From the NCBI GenBank assembly GCA_031772625.1, contig CM062817.1:946738327-946802326 (forward strand): a DNA stretch of 64,000 bases, given 5' to 3'. The notes under the pieces are model-generated. The model had not been told where the DNA came from. It was given only the letters and a program-made list of their open reading frames with translations, and ran no database searches. The stretch's first letter is position 1. Each line of letters opens with the position of its first letter. This document shows positions 12,598-23,740 of the stretch, in pieces. The position numbers and the translations under genes were made by a program. Source of the stretch: Pinus tabuliformis. Taxonomy: Eukaryota; Streptophyta; Pinopsida; Pinales; Pinaceae.

Positions 12598-14034
12598 TTA
12601 CTGCTGTTGTCCTCCAGGCTTCCATATTTTGTGCTGTAGTCCTCCACTTGCTCTGCTCTTGCAATCTTTCGCTGTCCTTCTCTTGTTTTCTTTCCTTTTC
12701 TTTTTTTCTGCTACTGGTCTCTTCCGGGATTCTTTTGTCATCAGTCTTCTAATACTTTCAATCTCTCGGTCCAAATAATCTCCCGGCTGTTGATTTCTTG
12801 CTGCCTGCTGAGCTAAGACGGCTTGCTCAGTTTTTACTTTCTCTATCTGTATTGTCACTTGCTAACTTCTTACTTCTATTCTTGTTTCTGTTCTGACTGC
12901 CACCCGATCATCCATGCCCTTTTGTCTTCTGGAACAGAAAACTTCTTCTTCCTTCATTTGACTGCTCAACTGAGTCAAATGTTTTGCAACAATACCTGCA
13001 TGCACAAAACACTTGTTAGAATAAAAATCAGAAGGCATCAGTGCCTTGTTCTCCTTTGCTAGCACTTCAGTATGTTGTTCTGAATTCTCCTCCACTATCA
13101 GCACATCGGTATGTTGATTCTCTTTGCCCAAAGAATCCTCTGAAGAATCCTCAAGACTGTCAACCAGTCTTTCTCTCACATCATCTGCTTCCATGATATC
13201 TTTCTGCACTCGTTCACTGTACTGAACTCTTTCTTCTGCCATCTCCCTGTCATACTCCGAATTTTTCAACAAATATTCTAGCAATGCAATTTCTCTGTGA
13301 CATTGCTGAAGCATAACATCACCATCACTTACAGTCCCTGCATTCATACACAACTTGTCAGTTTGAAAACTACAAGTCTCAACAACTTTAATCGTCGGTT
13401 CATATACCAGCTCTTCCAGCTGATCATCTTCTTCATTCACATGAACTTCCTCTTGTACTGTAACAGCAAAAGCATCACTGCTTTCTTCTTTAAAGTACTT
13501 ATCTCCCGAGAGATTCTTTTCCATGCTTATGACAGTTTCACAAGATTGCGCATCCTCTTCAACAAAACCTGTAATCACATCACAACTGTCAGCTATAAAA
13601 ACACAAGAGTTCACATTATCCAGCTGATCTGGATCTGCCCAGTAATTCAAGAAATCATCAATGATCTCCTCCTCTATTTGATCAATGGAAACCTCCCCTT
13701 CCAACTCAGCTGCTCTGAGTTGCATACAGTTCAACTGTACATCCATCATTTTCTCGAGCTTCTTCAGCTCTTCCATTAACTGCATGTTTATCTGTCGATC
13801 TCTTTTCTGTTGTGGCTTTTGCCACTTCGCTTTCTCTTCCTTCAGTGGAAAGATCCATCCTCTATTCTGGTTTTCCTGCTCTTGCAGCCATTCTTCTAGT
13901 ACTTGCAATTGTACCTTTATTACTGCAATATCTCTTTCTCAAACATCTACAGTCATCTCATCTCTGTGGCATTCCTCTGAACCTCTTCTCTGATCCTCCA
14001 TGATCATCTTCTCCATGAGTTTCTCACTCACCAT
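12598..14034 (-). pseudogene. Element B internal ORF, unknown charged coiled-coil protein
   Basis: One continuous minus-strand frame from an ATG at 14034 (MVSEKLMEKMIMED) to 12598. It is broken by an in-frame TGA near 13934 and a TAG at 12864-12862. The longest open part (13908-12862) is about 348 codons, rich in Glu, Asp, Lys and Gln, with heptad-like stretches (MQLMEELKKLEKMMDVQLN, AEERVQYSERVQKDIMEADD) that suggest coiled coil. After the TAG come 86 codons ending in a very basic Lys/Arg stretch (KKKRKENKRR). There is no zinc knuckle, protease or RT. It could be a highly diverged gag-like or accessory protein of the element. I cannot assign a function. Confidence 0.6.
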
Positions 14035-14504
14035 GAGTTGTACTAGCCTTTACGACAACAATCTCTTCTGCTGTCACTTACCTCACCAAGCTCTCCTCAC
14101 TCAGTCTTTTGGTAAGTACTTGGTTCACTGCTTCTGGAACCTTTTGAGCACTTTCCTCTGCTCTCTCTCTGGGCTATCTCTTCAACTCACCTTCTTCTTC
14201 AGGACACTGCAATTGTCCTCCTTATCCAGCCTTTAGCTGAATGCCAGGTTCACTTCCATCATCTTCTCTGCAACTATAAACTCTCATCACAAATTTCAAA
14301 TCAGAAAAATCATCTCACCTCTTAAGATCTTGCATGATCTTTTCCTCCCTGCAATCCTGTTCACTTGTGTAGTTTGCATATCAAATTTAAAACTCTGATC
14401 TTCCTTTCATCATTCATCATACAGTCAAAAATACATTTCAGTCTTCAATAAAACCTTCTCGTCCTCATTTAGAAAATAAACATTTTTCAATTCAACAGAG
14501 CCAA

Positions 14505-14516
14505 GCTCTGATACCA
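14505..14516 (-). other. Element B primer-binding site (initiator tRNA-Met)
   Basis: Minus-strand TGGTATCAGAGC, the usual plant retrotransposon PBS for initiator Met tRNA, five bases inside the 5' LTR. It fixes the orientation of element B. Confidence 0.88.
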
Positions 14517-15909
14517 AAAATTGACACAGGCAGGGCCTGCATTACCCAAGATCTTTAATCTCTGTGCATATCTGTATGCATCTAAGTTTTTACTTTAATC
14601 AAAAACTCCAATTACTGGCAATCTCACAACTACACCATTTTACATGTGGAAGTTTATCTTTCATGTGGTTCAAAACCATTCACCATTGGTCTCATACTTT
14701 CATTAACGTCATCATATATGGAATAATCTCAAATGCAATATTCATCAGCATGCAAATTCATAACCTTTGAAGCCTTCCATTTTTAACACAATGACTCAAA
14801 TCATTCAAATGCTCATCAACCCCAAACTTCGTTTTAGTAACTTCATTCATTATTTCCATTTAAAATCATCCTTTAGATATGACTGGATTCAATCAAGAAA
14901 ATGAACTTATGCTTTTCAACCTCAAGTGAACATGGCAAACAACACCAATATCATTTGAATGCACAAAATTACATGTTTCAACTAATCAAAGCACCAAATA
15001 TATGTGCGCCCTCTTCCCTTTCAGTGTTCCCAGCGGTCTCAATTCAATTTCAATATTTACAGTTGACTTTACCAAGCAATTCAATTTGTCTCCGTATTTA
15101 TTTAATTCAAAGAGTGATGCTGTTCATACCTGTAAACACTGTCTCAAGAGCGATGTGGCATAATATCCTTGCCCTAATATCAACTGAAGACTTTAAGTCC
15201 TCCTTTCCAAAGTTCATGCTATCAAAACATAATTGGTTAATCCCATATAAATCTGTGCTTTGCATTGAGAGTTATCAACGTTGTGTTGTTATTGTTTCAC
15301 AACACATCCTGCCTTTAACATTTTCACTGATCCTTAATTCAAAACTCAACACATAAATACATTTGCCAATTAAATGCTCTACCTGCGTTACGTCATCTGC
15401 ATCACGTTTCAACATCTCCACAATATCAATTGAAAATTATTGCATCAATTCTCCACGCTACCCAGTGTTTAACGCCTTTTGCACCTGCGCTGCCCAGTGT
15501 TTAACGCCTTCTGAAACAAATTCAAATCACATTAAAATTACCTCTGTTCCTCTTACAACTCGCTTTTGAATCACTGCATTTTAAACTCAGATCTGCGCCC
15601 TTCACAAATCGATTCCATAGTTGAAGACTTATCGCCCCTGTTTTCCCACATCGACAGGATAATTAAACTTTATTATGGCTTCTGCAAGCAATATTTTTCT
15701 GTGACAATCAATTCATGTAAGATTAGAATTCAAAACCGAGTACCCACAGAATATCGATATATGTACATAGCCAGAACGATTCACAATTTAATCAACACAG
15801 TTTCAATGCTTGCTCTGTGTTCACTGCTGCGCAAACTACTTTGCCAATTTACCACTCTAATCAGAGTATTTCACAACAATTTAAAACTGTATTTATTTGG
15901 ATTTCAAAC

Positions 15910-16553
15910 TGATCCAGGTGGATATTGGTGGCCACCCGCTAATTCCATTTGGATCCCTTCTAATGCTTCTTACAGTTTTTTTTCAGTTTCCTTAATTATA
16001 GCACAGTTTACTATATTTAGCAGTTTTTCGGGTTCTAAACTTCCGGAGCCGTTTTGAGGCCCTAAACGATGTTTTTTGGAAAATCCACCGCCAGTGACTT
16101 TTCTGATAAAAATCATCTTTTTTGTCGTAGTCCTCGGAAAGATCTTTCCAATGGGCTATCATGCACGTCAAACGGAGATAGTACGACCAATTCGCGACCC
16201 CGGGAAGTTGATGTACCAACTTACCCAAAAACGGGGCCCACAATTTGGCGTTTCATCTTCTAGGGTTAGGTTTTGGAATGTGAAGGGTTTTCCATTGTTT
16301 CTCAACAATAAATAGGCCTTCGAGCCTCACTGTAAGACAGTTCAGAGGCATGTAGCCACCACATCTCTTCTCAGAGATAAGCTACCATCGCCCTAGCTGG
16401 TTTATTTCCATTTCTGTTTGTAAGCATATTTCAGTATTTTACAGTAATGAAATGAAGTATTATTTCCGCTGCATCTCTATTTTTATGGTTATCGCATCTC
16501 TATATTTATGGTTATTGCTGTAATCTATTGCGTTCCTATCTAAATCCGGATCA
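15910..16553 (+). repeat. Element C, 5' LTR
   Basis: 644 bases, TG..CA, about 2 percent different by eye from the 3' LTR. A weak TATA-like AATAAATAGG lies near 16306, followed by the likely R region. Confidence 0.93.
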
Positions 16554-16554
16554 G

Positions 16555-16566
16555 TGGTATCAGAGC
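16555..16566 (+). other. Element C primer-binding site
   Basis: TGGTATCAGAGC one base after the 5' LTR, complementary to the 3' end of initiator tRNA-Met. Confidence 0.9.
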
Positions 16567-16683
16567 GGTCTGCTTTTTCTCTGTTTTTCTTTGAATTTCC
16601 CCAACGAGGTCGGGATATAAGGAGTTAGGGCTTGAATTGGTCGAACCTTTGCAAGACTAGCCTCGCAAATCTCGACGACCTCC

Positions 16684-17572
16684 CATGGCGGATGAGAAGA
16701 AAGATGAGGGAGCAGGAGATCCTAACAGAATCTTGCTCGAAGAAGCCCTCGAGCGGCAAAGGAACGCAATGATGGATAGCTTTGCGTAGATCCTTCAGCG
16801 GCTACCCAGAGGCGACGCATCGGCTTCCAACAGCTACTCTGGAAACGCCACACCGTTTAAGGTACAAGTTAATTTTGAAATCCCCATCTTCGAGGGTCGA
16901 ATAGATGCAGATGCTGTAGATAAATGGTTAAATCTGCTAGATGGGTATTTTTCTGTTAATGAATTTTCAAGTCAGGAAAAGATTGTTTTCGCTCTTCTCA
17001 AAGCAGCCCCCCACGTCAAGGACTGGTGGGAAACGTACTGCGAGCAGAAGGATGAAAGTACAGGCTCATTGTTTTCAGCCGCCCCCACTTGGAATGACTT
17101 TCGGGATGCCATCAAGGAGCAGTACTACCCTGTCAAAAGGTATGAGGACAAATACATCAAATGGACCATACTGCGGCAGGGACGAGACCAAGATGTGCTA
17201 GAGTTCACAAATATTTTTCATACCCTTCACACACAGTTGGGTATCAAAGATTCTGAGCTACATCTGGTACTCAAATACCACGGCTGCCTACACAGATACA
17301 TCCAGGAAGAGATGGAGTTCTTGAACATCTCCTCACTTGGCACAGCATACCGATACGCTATCAAAATCGAGAAAAAATTCAAACAGACGAAGCGAGACTT
17401 TGGATCTGCAAATCCGAAGTCCAAAGGACAAAGCCAAGGCGGGGTGACCCAAGACAACCCGTCAAAGCCGCAAGAAAAGAACACCACCACGAAGCCGAAG
17501 AAGGACACAAGAAAGTGGTGTGAGTTCCACAAGAGTCCCACTCATAACACAAGTGAGTGTCGGACCAAGTAG
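16684..17572 (+). pseudogene. Element C gag
   Basis: Frame from ATG at 16684 (MADEKKDEGAG) to a stop at 17570-17572, with one in-frame TAG near 16789. The gag domain is clear: FEIPIFEGRIDADAVDKWL, then VKDWWETY, TWNDFRDAIKEQYYPV and YIKWTILRQGRDQDVLEF, as in plant Ty3/gypsy Gag proteins. The C-terminus is Lys/Gln-rich and ends in a CCHC-like knuckle (CEFHKSPTHNTSEC, with His in place of the second Cys), a variant common in plant gypsy gags. Gag would form particles and bind RNA. The early stop leaves 17069-17572 as the longest open part. It is followed by the protease in another frame. Confidence 0.85.
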
Positions 17573-17761
17573 TCACTGGTGGCCGAGTTGAAGGCTTCCG
17601 AATCAGATGCATGTTCCGACTCTGAGTCAGAACCCGACAAGGGGAATGACAAAGGGAAGCAGATCATTGATGCGGATCCCAACGCCACTGTTGCTACTAC
17701 CAAGATCTAGAAAAATGAGCCCGAAGATCCAAAGGAGGGGGAACGTCTTTTCCACTCACAG

Positions 17762-18172
17762 ATGTGGGTGAAGGGTTCGCCGTTGCAATTCATTGTCGAC
17801 AGTGGCAGCCAAAAGAACCTCATTTCAGCAGAGGTCGTGAAGCAGTTGGGCCTAGCAACTACACCACACCCACAGCCGTACAGTATCGGTTGGCTTCACG
17901 AAGGAAAAGATCTCAAAGTTTGCCAGCAGTGCCGCCTTCCCTACAGCATCAAGCCCTTCACAGACAAGGTATTGTGTGATGTTACACCTCTGGATGTTTG
18001 TGATGTACTATTAGGCCAGCCATACTTGTGGAGGCGACATGCTGTGTATGAGTCAAGGCCTTGCGTTGTCATCATTTCTTTGGATAATTCATTATACAGG
18101 ATACCGGAGGTAGCCCCACCTACCGCCACCTCTTTGATCACTGCTAAGAAAGGTAGCAAGCTCATCTCATAG
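17762..18172 (+). pseudogene. Element C aspartic protease (retropepsin)
   Basis: About 136 codons with the active-site triad in IVDSGSQKNLIS and a later hydrophobic block (DVCDVLLGQPYLW), matching the retropepsin-like domain at the start of plant gypsy pol. It would cleave the Gag-Pol polyprotein within the particle. There is no polyprotein left to cut, because the frame stops at 18170 and the RT, RNase H and integrase core are deleted just after it. Confidence 0.85.
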
Positions 18173-18235
18173 ACTAGGAAATTTATTTTTTGTCTGGTTC
18201 GCTCCCAAAGTAAGGGGAAGATCGCTGCTACATCC

Positions 18236-18649
18236 ATGACCCCCGCGAAGGGTTCCTCCACACAACAGCAACAACAGAGGGATACAGTCATGACAGAACA
18301 CAGGAACAACTTCTCCTTACCCGGAGGGGTACCACACAAGTTTCAGGTGGGCGACAAAGTTTGGTTACATTTGCAGAGGGAGCGCCTTACCAGAACCCAT
18401 CAGAAACGCAGACCACATCGACATGGTCCTTACACCAGTAAGAAGGCTACAGTAAAAAATAATTTGAAGCACAGCATTCCTCCACTCCTTCGCTTGCTCC
18501 GAGTGTTCAATGTGGACTGTCGCCGACCATGCTCCCCACCATTTCTGGACACATCAGAGATTGCAGGACAACTCACCAGGGACCAAGTGCAGCAGAAGTT
18601 CCCTCATCTCATGGAGGAACTCAACGCAATGAGGACCATTGCTTCCTAA
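18236..18649 (+). pseudogene. Element C integrase C-terminal remnant
   Basis: The frame resembles the end of gypsy integrase: PHKFQVGDKVWLHLQRERL is the conserved block that follows the catalytic core in plant gypsy integrases, then a basic stretch and a tail ending in MEELNAMRTIAS just before the polypurine tract. The HHCC finger and DDE core are absent, so the join near 18180-18290 marks the internal deletion. A CAG/CAA-coded poly-Gln run is seen near 18260. Confidence 0.75.
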
Positions 18650-18660
18650 GGGGGGAGGAA
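18648..18660 (+). other. Element C polypurine tract
   Basis: AAGGGGGGAGGAA directly before the TGATCCAGG start of the 3' LTR. Confidence 0.9.
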
Positions 18661-19303
18661 TGATCCAGGTGGATATTGGTGGCCACCCGCTAATTCCATT
18701 TGGATCCCTTCTAATGCTTCTTACAGTTTTTTTCAGTTTCCTTAATTATAGCACAGTTTACTATTTTTAGCAGTTTTTCGGGTCCTAAACTTCCGGAGCC
18801 GTTTTGAGGCCCTAAACGACGTTTTTTGGAAAATCCACTGCCAGCGATTTTTTTGATAAAAATCATCTTTTTCGTCGTAGTCCTCGGAAAGATCTTTCCA
18901 ACGGGTTATCATGCACGTCAAACGGAGATAGTACGACCAATTCGCGACCCCGGGAAGTTGATGTACCAACTTACCCAAAAACGGGGCCCACAATTTGGCG
19001 TTTCATCTTCTAGGGTTAGGTTTTGGAATGTGAAGGGTTTTCCATTGTTTCTCAACAATAAATAGGCCTTCGAGCCTCATTATAAGACAGTTCAGAGGCA
19101 TGTAGCCACCACATCTCTTCTCAGAGATAAGCTACCATTGCCCTGGCTAGTTTATTTCCATTTCTGTTTGTAAGCATATTTCAGTATTTTACAGTAATGA
19201 AATGAAGTATTATTTCCGCTGCATCTCTGTTTTTATGGTTATCGCATCTCTGTATTTATGGTTATTGTTGTAATCTATTGCGTTCCTGTCTAAATCCGGA
19301 TCA
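18661..19303 (+). repeat. Element C, 3' LTR
   Basis: 643 bases, TGATCCAGG to CCGGATCA, followed by the CAAAC target duplication. Confidence 0.93.
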
Positions 19304-20224
19304 CAAACAGAGTTTGAACCACAACTCTGCGCCTTTTTCAGCGCTTCCAACAAATTGCAGATCGATATAAATTCCATCAACATACTTAATCGATTTCTGC
19401 AGATAGAAATTATAATATGGGTCCACTAATTGACATAGAACAGTACTTTCAATACAATTCTTCATGCAGAGAACGCAGGATTAATTTTATGTTAGACATT
19501 TCCATCATTCGCATTTCCAGTGCAGTCAATAACATTAGTCGGCTTTTCATTAATGCATTTGATCTTCATCACTTTCTGAATTTAATTTGTAATATAAAAA
19601 TTGAGAGTGAGATATAAAATCGAATCTCTATTCCACAGATACATCCAATTCATTTCAACCTAATTTAGTTTTATTCATTGAACACATGAATCCAATCTCA
19701 CGCAAACTCAATACTGGACATACAGTAAAAAATCAAAGGCTATATTGACACACAAAATACTTATAATACAATCCTTTCCTAGGCCTGATTTCCAATAATT
19801 TGGCCCTTTACAATTGCTGAAGCTTACAGCCCTACTGTTCAAGCCTCCTCTCAATCTCACACTCTCCAACTATCTCAATGTATTTTCCTCTCAAGCCCCT
19901 TCCTATTTATACAATTTTAAAAAATGATCTAATTAAATGCCCAATCCCCTTAATATCTCAACAAATCCCTAAATCTCTCAACATTGTTAAAAGATAGATT
20001 CTCATCCCTAAAACTTAGAAACTAATTCCAACTTAGGCTCCCTCATTAATTCTAAATAATATAGAAACTAATTTCTCTCACATTTACAATTTCTCACAAA
20101 TAATTAATTAATCACTCAAAATAATATTAATATTTACATGAAATTTTAATATTTCTTCAAAACATGAAACCCCCTAGCTTAGGTAAAATACAAGGTATTT
20201 TTCGGAGATGATGCTCCTGCATCA

Positions 20225-22488
20225 TGCTTGATAATAGTATCTAGCCTACGAGTTACCTTTGCAACTTTCTCTTGTTCCTTTCGCCACCCTTCAAAGGCCT
20301 GGCTTTCAGATTGATTGACGTTCCTTGGTTGCTGTTGTAGTTCTTCATACTTCTCGCGAGGGACCGTTTGCTCTCTAAGCCTTTCTGCTTCTTGCTGAGC
20401 CTGTTTCAATCCCTTGCGTAAGGTCACTGTCTTTGGATCTCTTCTCCATGTAGCAGTGGAGGCCGGGAGTTTTACATGAATTTTCTTATTGCGTTGTTTC
20501 GAGTTCAGAACCCTTATCACCCCTGAGGGTGGTGCCTCCGTCTGAATTTTCTTGTTGTCCATTTCTTTTTTAACACGAATATCAGCTTGCTGTTGTTCCT
20601 TTTCAAATGGAACAACAGACTGTTCCTCAGCATCATTTGGAACAGCAGCTGGATCTTCAGCAGGGCAATTTTTGGTCCTCCGCCTTTTTATCTTGCAAAT
20701 TTTTACTGTAGTGGTCATCTTTTTCTTCCCTTCGGTCTTCCTTACCCTCTGCCTCACTTTCAGGATCCTAATCTTCTGGTGGAGCTGGGCTATTATGCTC
20801 AATAATCTCCACTATTTCTTTCGTAATTCCCTAATTTCTAGCGTTTTATTAGAAGGAACAGTAGGCTTTCTGCTGCGTTTTGGGTCGTGACTAGTCCCTG
20901 GATCTTTCTCCTGGGGTGCTTCTTCGCTGTTTTGTGCTGGCCGTTCTGGGTTAGGAACCCTAACTGGTTCCGTCACTTCTTGGGTGACTTCTTTTTCTAT
21001 TCCTACTTCCTTCGGAATTTCCTCTGGTGCCTTGGGAACAGATTTTTCTCGTTCAGTGTCTCTTATCTCCGCTTCATCATGAACAGGTAAATTTCCTTCT
21101 TCTGCCTCTTCTGCATGTGGTTTTTCAAATGCATCTTCTTCCTGGGGTTTGCCGTAGAGGTCTGATGGAGTGGAAGGTTGGCCAGACTCACCCATATTGG
21201 CCAAGACTGCGGCCAATTCATCTTCTCTCACTGGGTCCTGTGGTGGGCTACGCACCTGCTGTCCCATTTCCTCCTCCTGCTTGGATTGTCCAGCTTCTGC
21301 CTCAGAATGCTCAGCTTCTTCCTCATTTTCCTCTTCGGATTGCTCGGCCTCCTCGGCCTCTCCTTTCTTTTCTCCTTTAGCTTGTTCCTCTTCTACTTCT
21401 GGCCGTGAGGATTGCTCGTCCTCAATTACCACTGGTTGGCTGGTGCTTTCCTAGAGCTTTTCCAGCCTTCCTCTTATCCGGGCTAACCAGAATGATTTTA
21501 TGCATTTCTCTGGCTATTTAGGTGTACCGATGTCATGCTTACACTTTTTTGATTCCTGGCGTGTTTCTGGTCGTTCAGATGTGCTCGCAACATGTTTTTG
21601 TTTTACTAATTCTCTGCGTTTTTCCGGACGTTCTAGTGTTCTTGTAGTATGTTTACATTTTGGGGATGGTGCTGTCACCCTCCCCTCAATTATTGCAATT
21701 AGCTCTTCCCAGCTGCTTTGCTGCTGGGTGAGGCTGTGACTAACTATTAATCGAATTAACCCATGGCGGCTGACAACTGACTCTACATGTTGTGCCTTTT
21801 TTAGTCTTCATGCAACGTCATGAAGTAATGAATTCAAAAGTGCAGGCAGATTTACAGAGAATTTCTGCTTTAGAACAGCTAAGAGTTTAAGATGTCGTGG
21901 TCTTACCACGTCTTTTCTCCCCTCGCAGGTGATGTAGCCTTGCACTGTTCTTGCTAATTCTGCCCAGGGTTCTCCTAGCGTTGCTGGAAAAACTCCCTTC
22001 CCCTTAATCGTCAAGCTCTGGCCTTTGTCCTAAAAAATTTCCATGATCTTCTGTAATCTTTCCTTCTTTAGTGTCCATACAGGTCCGGTGGCAGGTAGTC
22101 CCGAGACTTCTGCGATTATATCGTCGGTGACCGCTATCTGCTTCCCCCTTAATGTGGAGTGATCCTCATGCAGGTTCTATAGGAATTCAATCGCCATTGT
22201 TTCATTAGACTCTTGCAAGCGACTGAGATAAGTCAGCCACCCTGCTCTTTCTAGGATCTCCCGGGCAGTAGCGGAGACTGTTAACTCCTGAGGTTCCCTT
22301 CGAATTGCCCTGCCTCCGACGGTTTCACTGTGGATTCTCAATGGAACAGCAACTGCTTGTGCTGTTTGAAACACAGAGGGGGTAATAATCGCAATATTTT
22401 GAAAAAAACACAGAGTATGCAACAGAAATCGCTTATGAATAACAACTAGTGTAAAAAATAGAAATATCATGCCATTAGGCTGTGGCAT
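20225..22488 (-). pseudogene. Giant element third ORF, main part
   Basis: A single minus-strand frame of about 750 codons. Six in-frame stops break it (near 22174, 22032, 21808, 21508, 21451 and 20812). Five are TAG, usually where CAG would fit, and one is TGA where CGA would fit. The N-terminal half has a folded-looking segment (ILERAGWLTYLSRLQ, FPATLGEPWAELARTVQGY, LLAVLKQKFSVNLPALLNSL). The arrangement recalls proteins annotated in plants as putative plant transposon protein, but that likeness is from memory. The middle is very acidic, Glu-rich and repetitive (about 21430-21230). The C-terminal half is basic and Gln-rich with probable coiled coil (KQAQQEAERLREQ). Element B interrupts it at 20224, and the frame resumes at 8836. 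Function unknown. Confidence 0.65.
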
Positions 22489-23740
22489 TCCCTAGTACAC
22501 TATCTTTCCCGAATAGTGAGCTGACACATAACCCGGGGAATAATGAGGTTAACCTCCCCCCCCACAATGTGATAGGCTATCCCAGCCGTCAAAGAAAGGA
22601 GCAGCACCCGATCTGCAACCAAGTCATAAAGGAACAACGTATGAAAATATGCCATGTTTAGAACAGCAAGGAATTACCGAAATCGAGGCATAAAGTTGGA
22701 TCGCGTATTACGTAAGAGGCTGTTGTGATATGATGCGAGGCTGGGGGATAGGACGTCTATCGTACTTGCCAAATCTCAAGTGGTCATTGTCACCTCCTTT
22801 TCCATGATTGGTGGTAATAAATGTTCATGCGATATATAAGTTGGGAAATAATGTATGATTAGTGCATAGGATATAAGAAACAAAAGAGTATTAGTATCCT
22901 ACCTATTGGTGTAATCAATGTGACTTCAATACCATTAACAGTGCTCTGCTGCCGACAGGTGTCCATAACCTTGGCAGAGTTGTTTATTTCACCCCTGGAA
23001 CCATGATTCTTTATGTGCATATTAAGGAATGTAATGTCAAAGTGTAGGCCATTATGCTGGCTTGGTAACCAGTTAGCCATAATGCCATTCACGAGGAGGG
23101 AGCGAAGAGTGGGCAGGCCGGCTTGTGATGAGACCTCCTGTTCCAAGGTTTGTTTATTTGATATACCTTTTGGACCATATCCCTGGTGTGGTGGCCATAG
23201 TGGGAATGCCACTTCACTTCCATCCTCATGATCATGGTAGGCTGGCTCTTGATGAGACCCCCTATCTTGCATTTGACAACTTATAATTCATTTTTTTACT
23301 TTCTTTTTTCATAAAGCACTTTTCCTTATTTATACACAAAGGGTGGTTCAACACTCCTTAAGAGTAGGAATGGTGGAAGAAGTCTTATCATCTCAATAGG
23401 AAGATATAAACCCTTTGCTCTTATTCCTAAACAATAATCAAAGAGGATTAAAGAGAATGTCATGATAAAGATAACCAATCAAGGAAAAATTAGTAAGACA
23501 ATGACAACAAAAGATGATGAATAAGTATGTCCTTCCTTCTGTCCTCTTACCGATACAGAGCCTTATAAAGATAGCGATTTATAATTTTCTGATTTCAGTA
23601 TGTTGTGATTTTGTGTTCATTGCATAAGTGCATAGCTGTCTCTAAAAGACTTTGAAAGAACAGGAGCAAGAAGCATCCTCAATTTAGATCAGCAAAAGGG
23701 ATAAGCTATTTCACAAGGAGAGAAAAAGTATGCTAGAAGT
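22489..23740. other. Spacer between palindrome array and third ORF
   Basis: Apart from the weak ORF at 22859-23272, nothing is recognised. Two more GGAACARC-like motifs lie near 22630 and 22660. Confidence 0.5.
22859..23272 (-). pseudogene. Possible first exon of the third ORF
   Basis: 137 codons from ATG at 23272 (MQDRGSHQEPAYHDHEDG), 3' of the palindrome array in the sense of transcription. It has no recognised domain. Its end overlaps a donor-like CCAATAG/GTAGGA near 22903, and an acceptor-like pyrimidine stretch ending in CAAACAG lies near 22361 at the head of the main third ORF. Extra ORFs of Athila/Tat-type elements are often made from spliced RNA, so this may be a leader exon. It may equally be a chance ORF. 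Confidence 0.35.

Larger units (their letters stand above)
15910..19303 (+). mobile_element. Element C: gypsy deletion derivative
   Basis: Complete 3.4 kb LTR element, plus strand, inserted in the 5' LTR of element B with TSD CAAAC at 15905-15909 and 19304-19308. LTRs of 644 and 643 bases begin TGATCCAGG and end CCGGATCA. PBS for initiator Met tRNA at 16555-16566; polypurine tract at 18648-18660. The 2.1 kb interior runs gag, protease, then directly the C-terminal tail of integrase. RT, RNase H and the integrase core are missing. It is a non-autonomous deletion derivative that kept signals for copying. A solo LTR of the same family is at 54453-55077. Confidence 0.93.
8837..20224 (-). mobile_element. 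Element B: LARD-like non-autonomous LTR element
   Basis: LTR element inserted into the third ORF of the giant element. TSD TGCTT lies at 8832-8836 and 20225-20229. LTR ends are TGAC..ATCA. The PBS matches initiator tRNA-Met, so its transcription runs on the minus strand. The left LTR spans 3657 bases with a hAT-like insertion of 1353 (element plus TSD). The right LTR spans 5703 with element C of 3399. Both reduce to exactly 2304. The internal region is only 2.0 kb and codes for no gag, protease, RT or integrase that I recognise, just one coiled-coil-type ORF. Long LTRs around a short coding-poor interior fit a large retrotransposon derivative that must borrow enzymes from an autonomous partner. 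Confidence 0.88.
14522..20224 (-). repeat. Element B, 5' LTR (interrupted)
   Basis: Starts tgacacaggc and ends cctgcatca. Co-linear with 8837-12493 except for element C at 15910-19303. ORFs reported from it in other frames (for example around 14901-15570) are shared with the other LTR and are not genes. Confidence 0.88.

Noticed and set aside
13297..13779. 160-codon plus-strand ORF
   Set aside because: Opposite strand of the element B ORF, with composition of an antisense reading; no motif.
20552..21454. Several plus-strand ORFs rich in Ser, Phe, Leu
   Set aside because: Antisense shadows of the Glu/Lys-rich third ORF.
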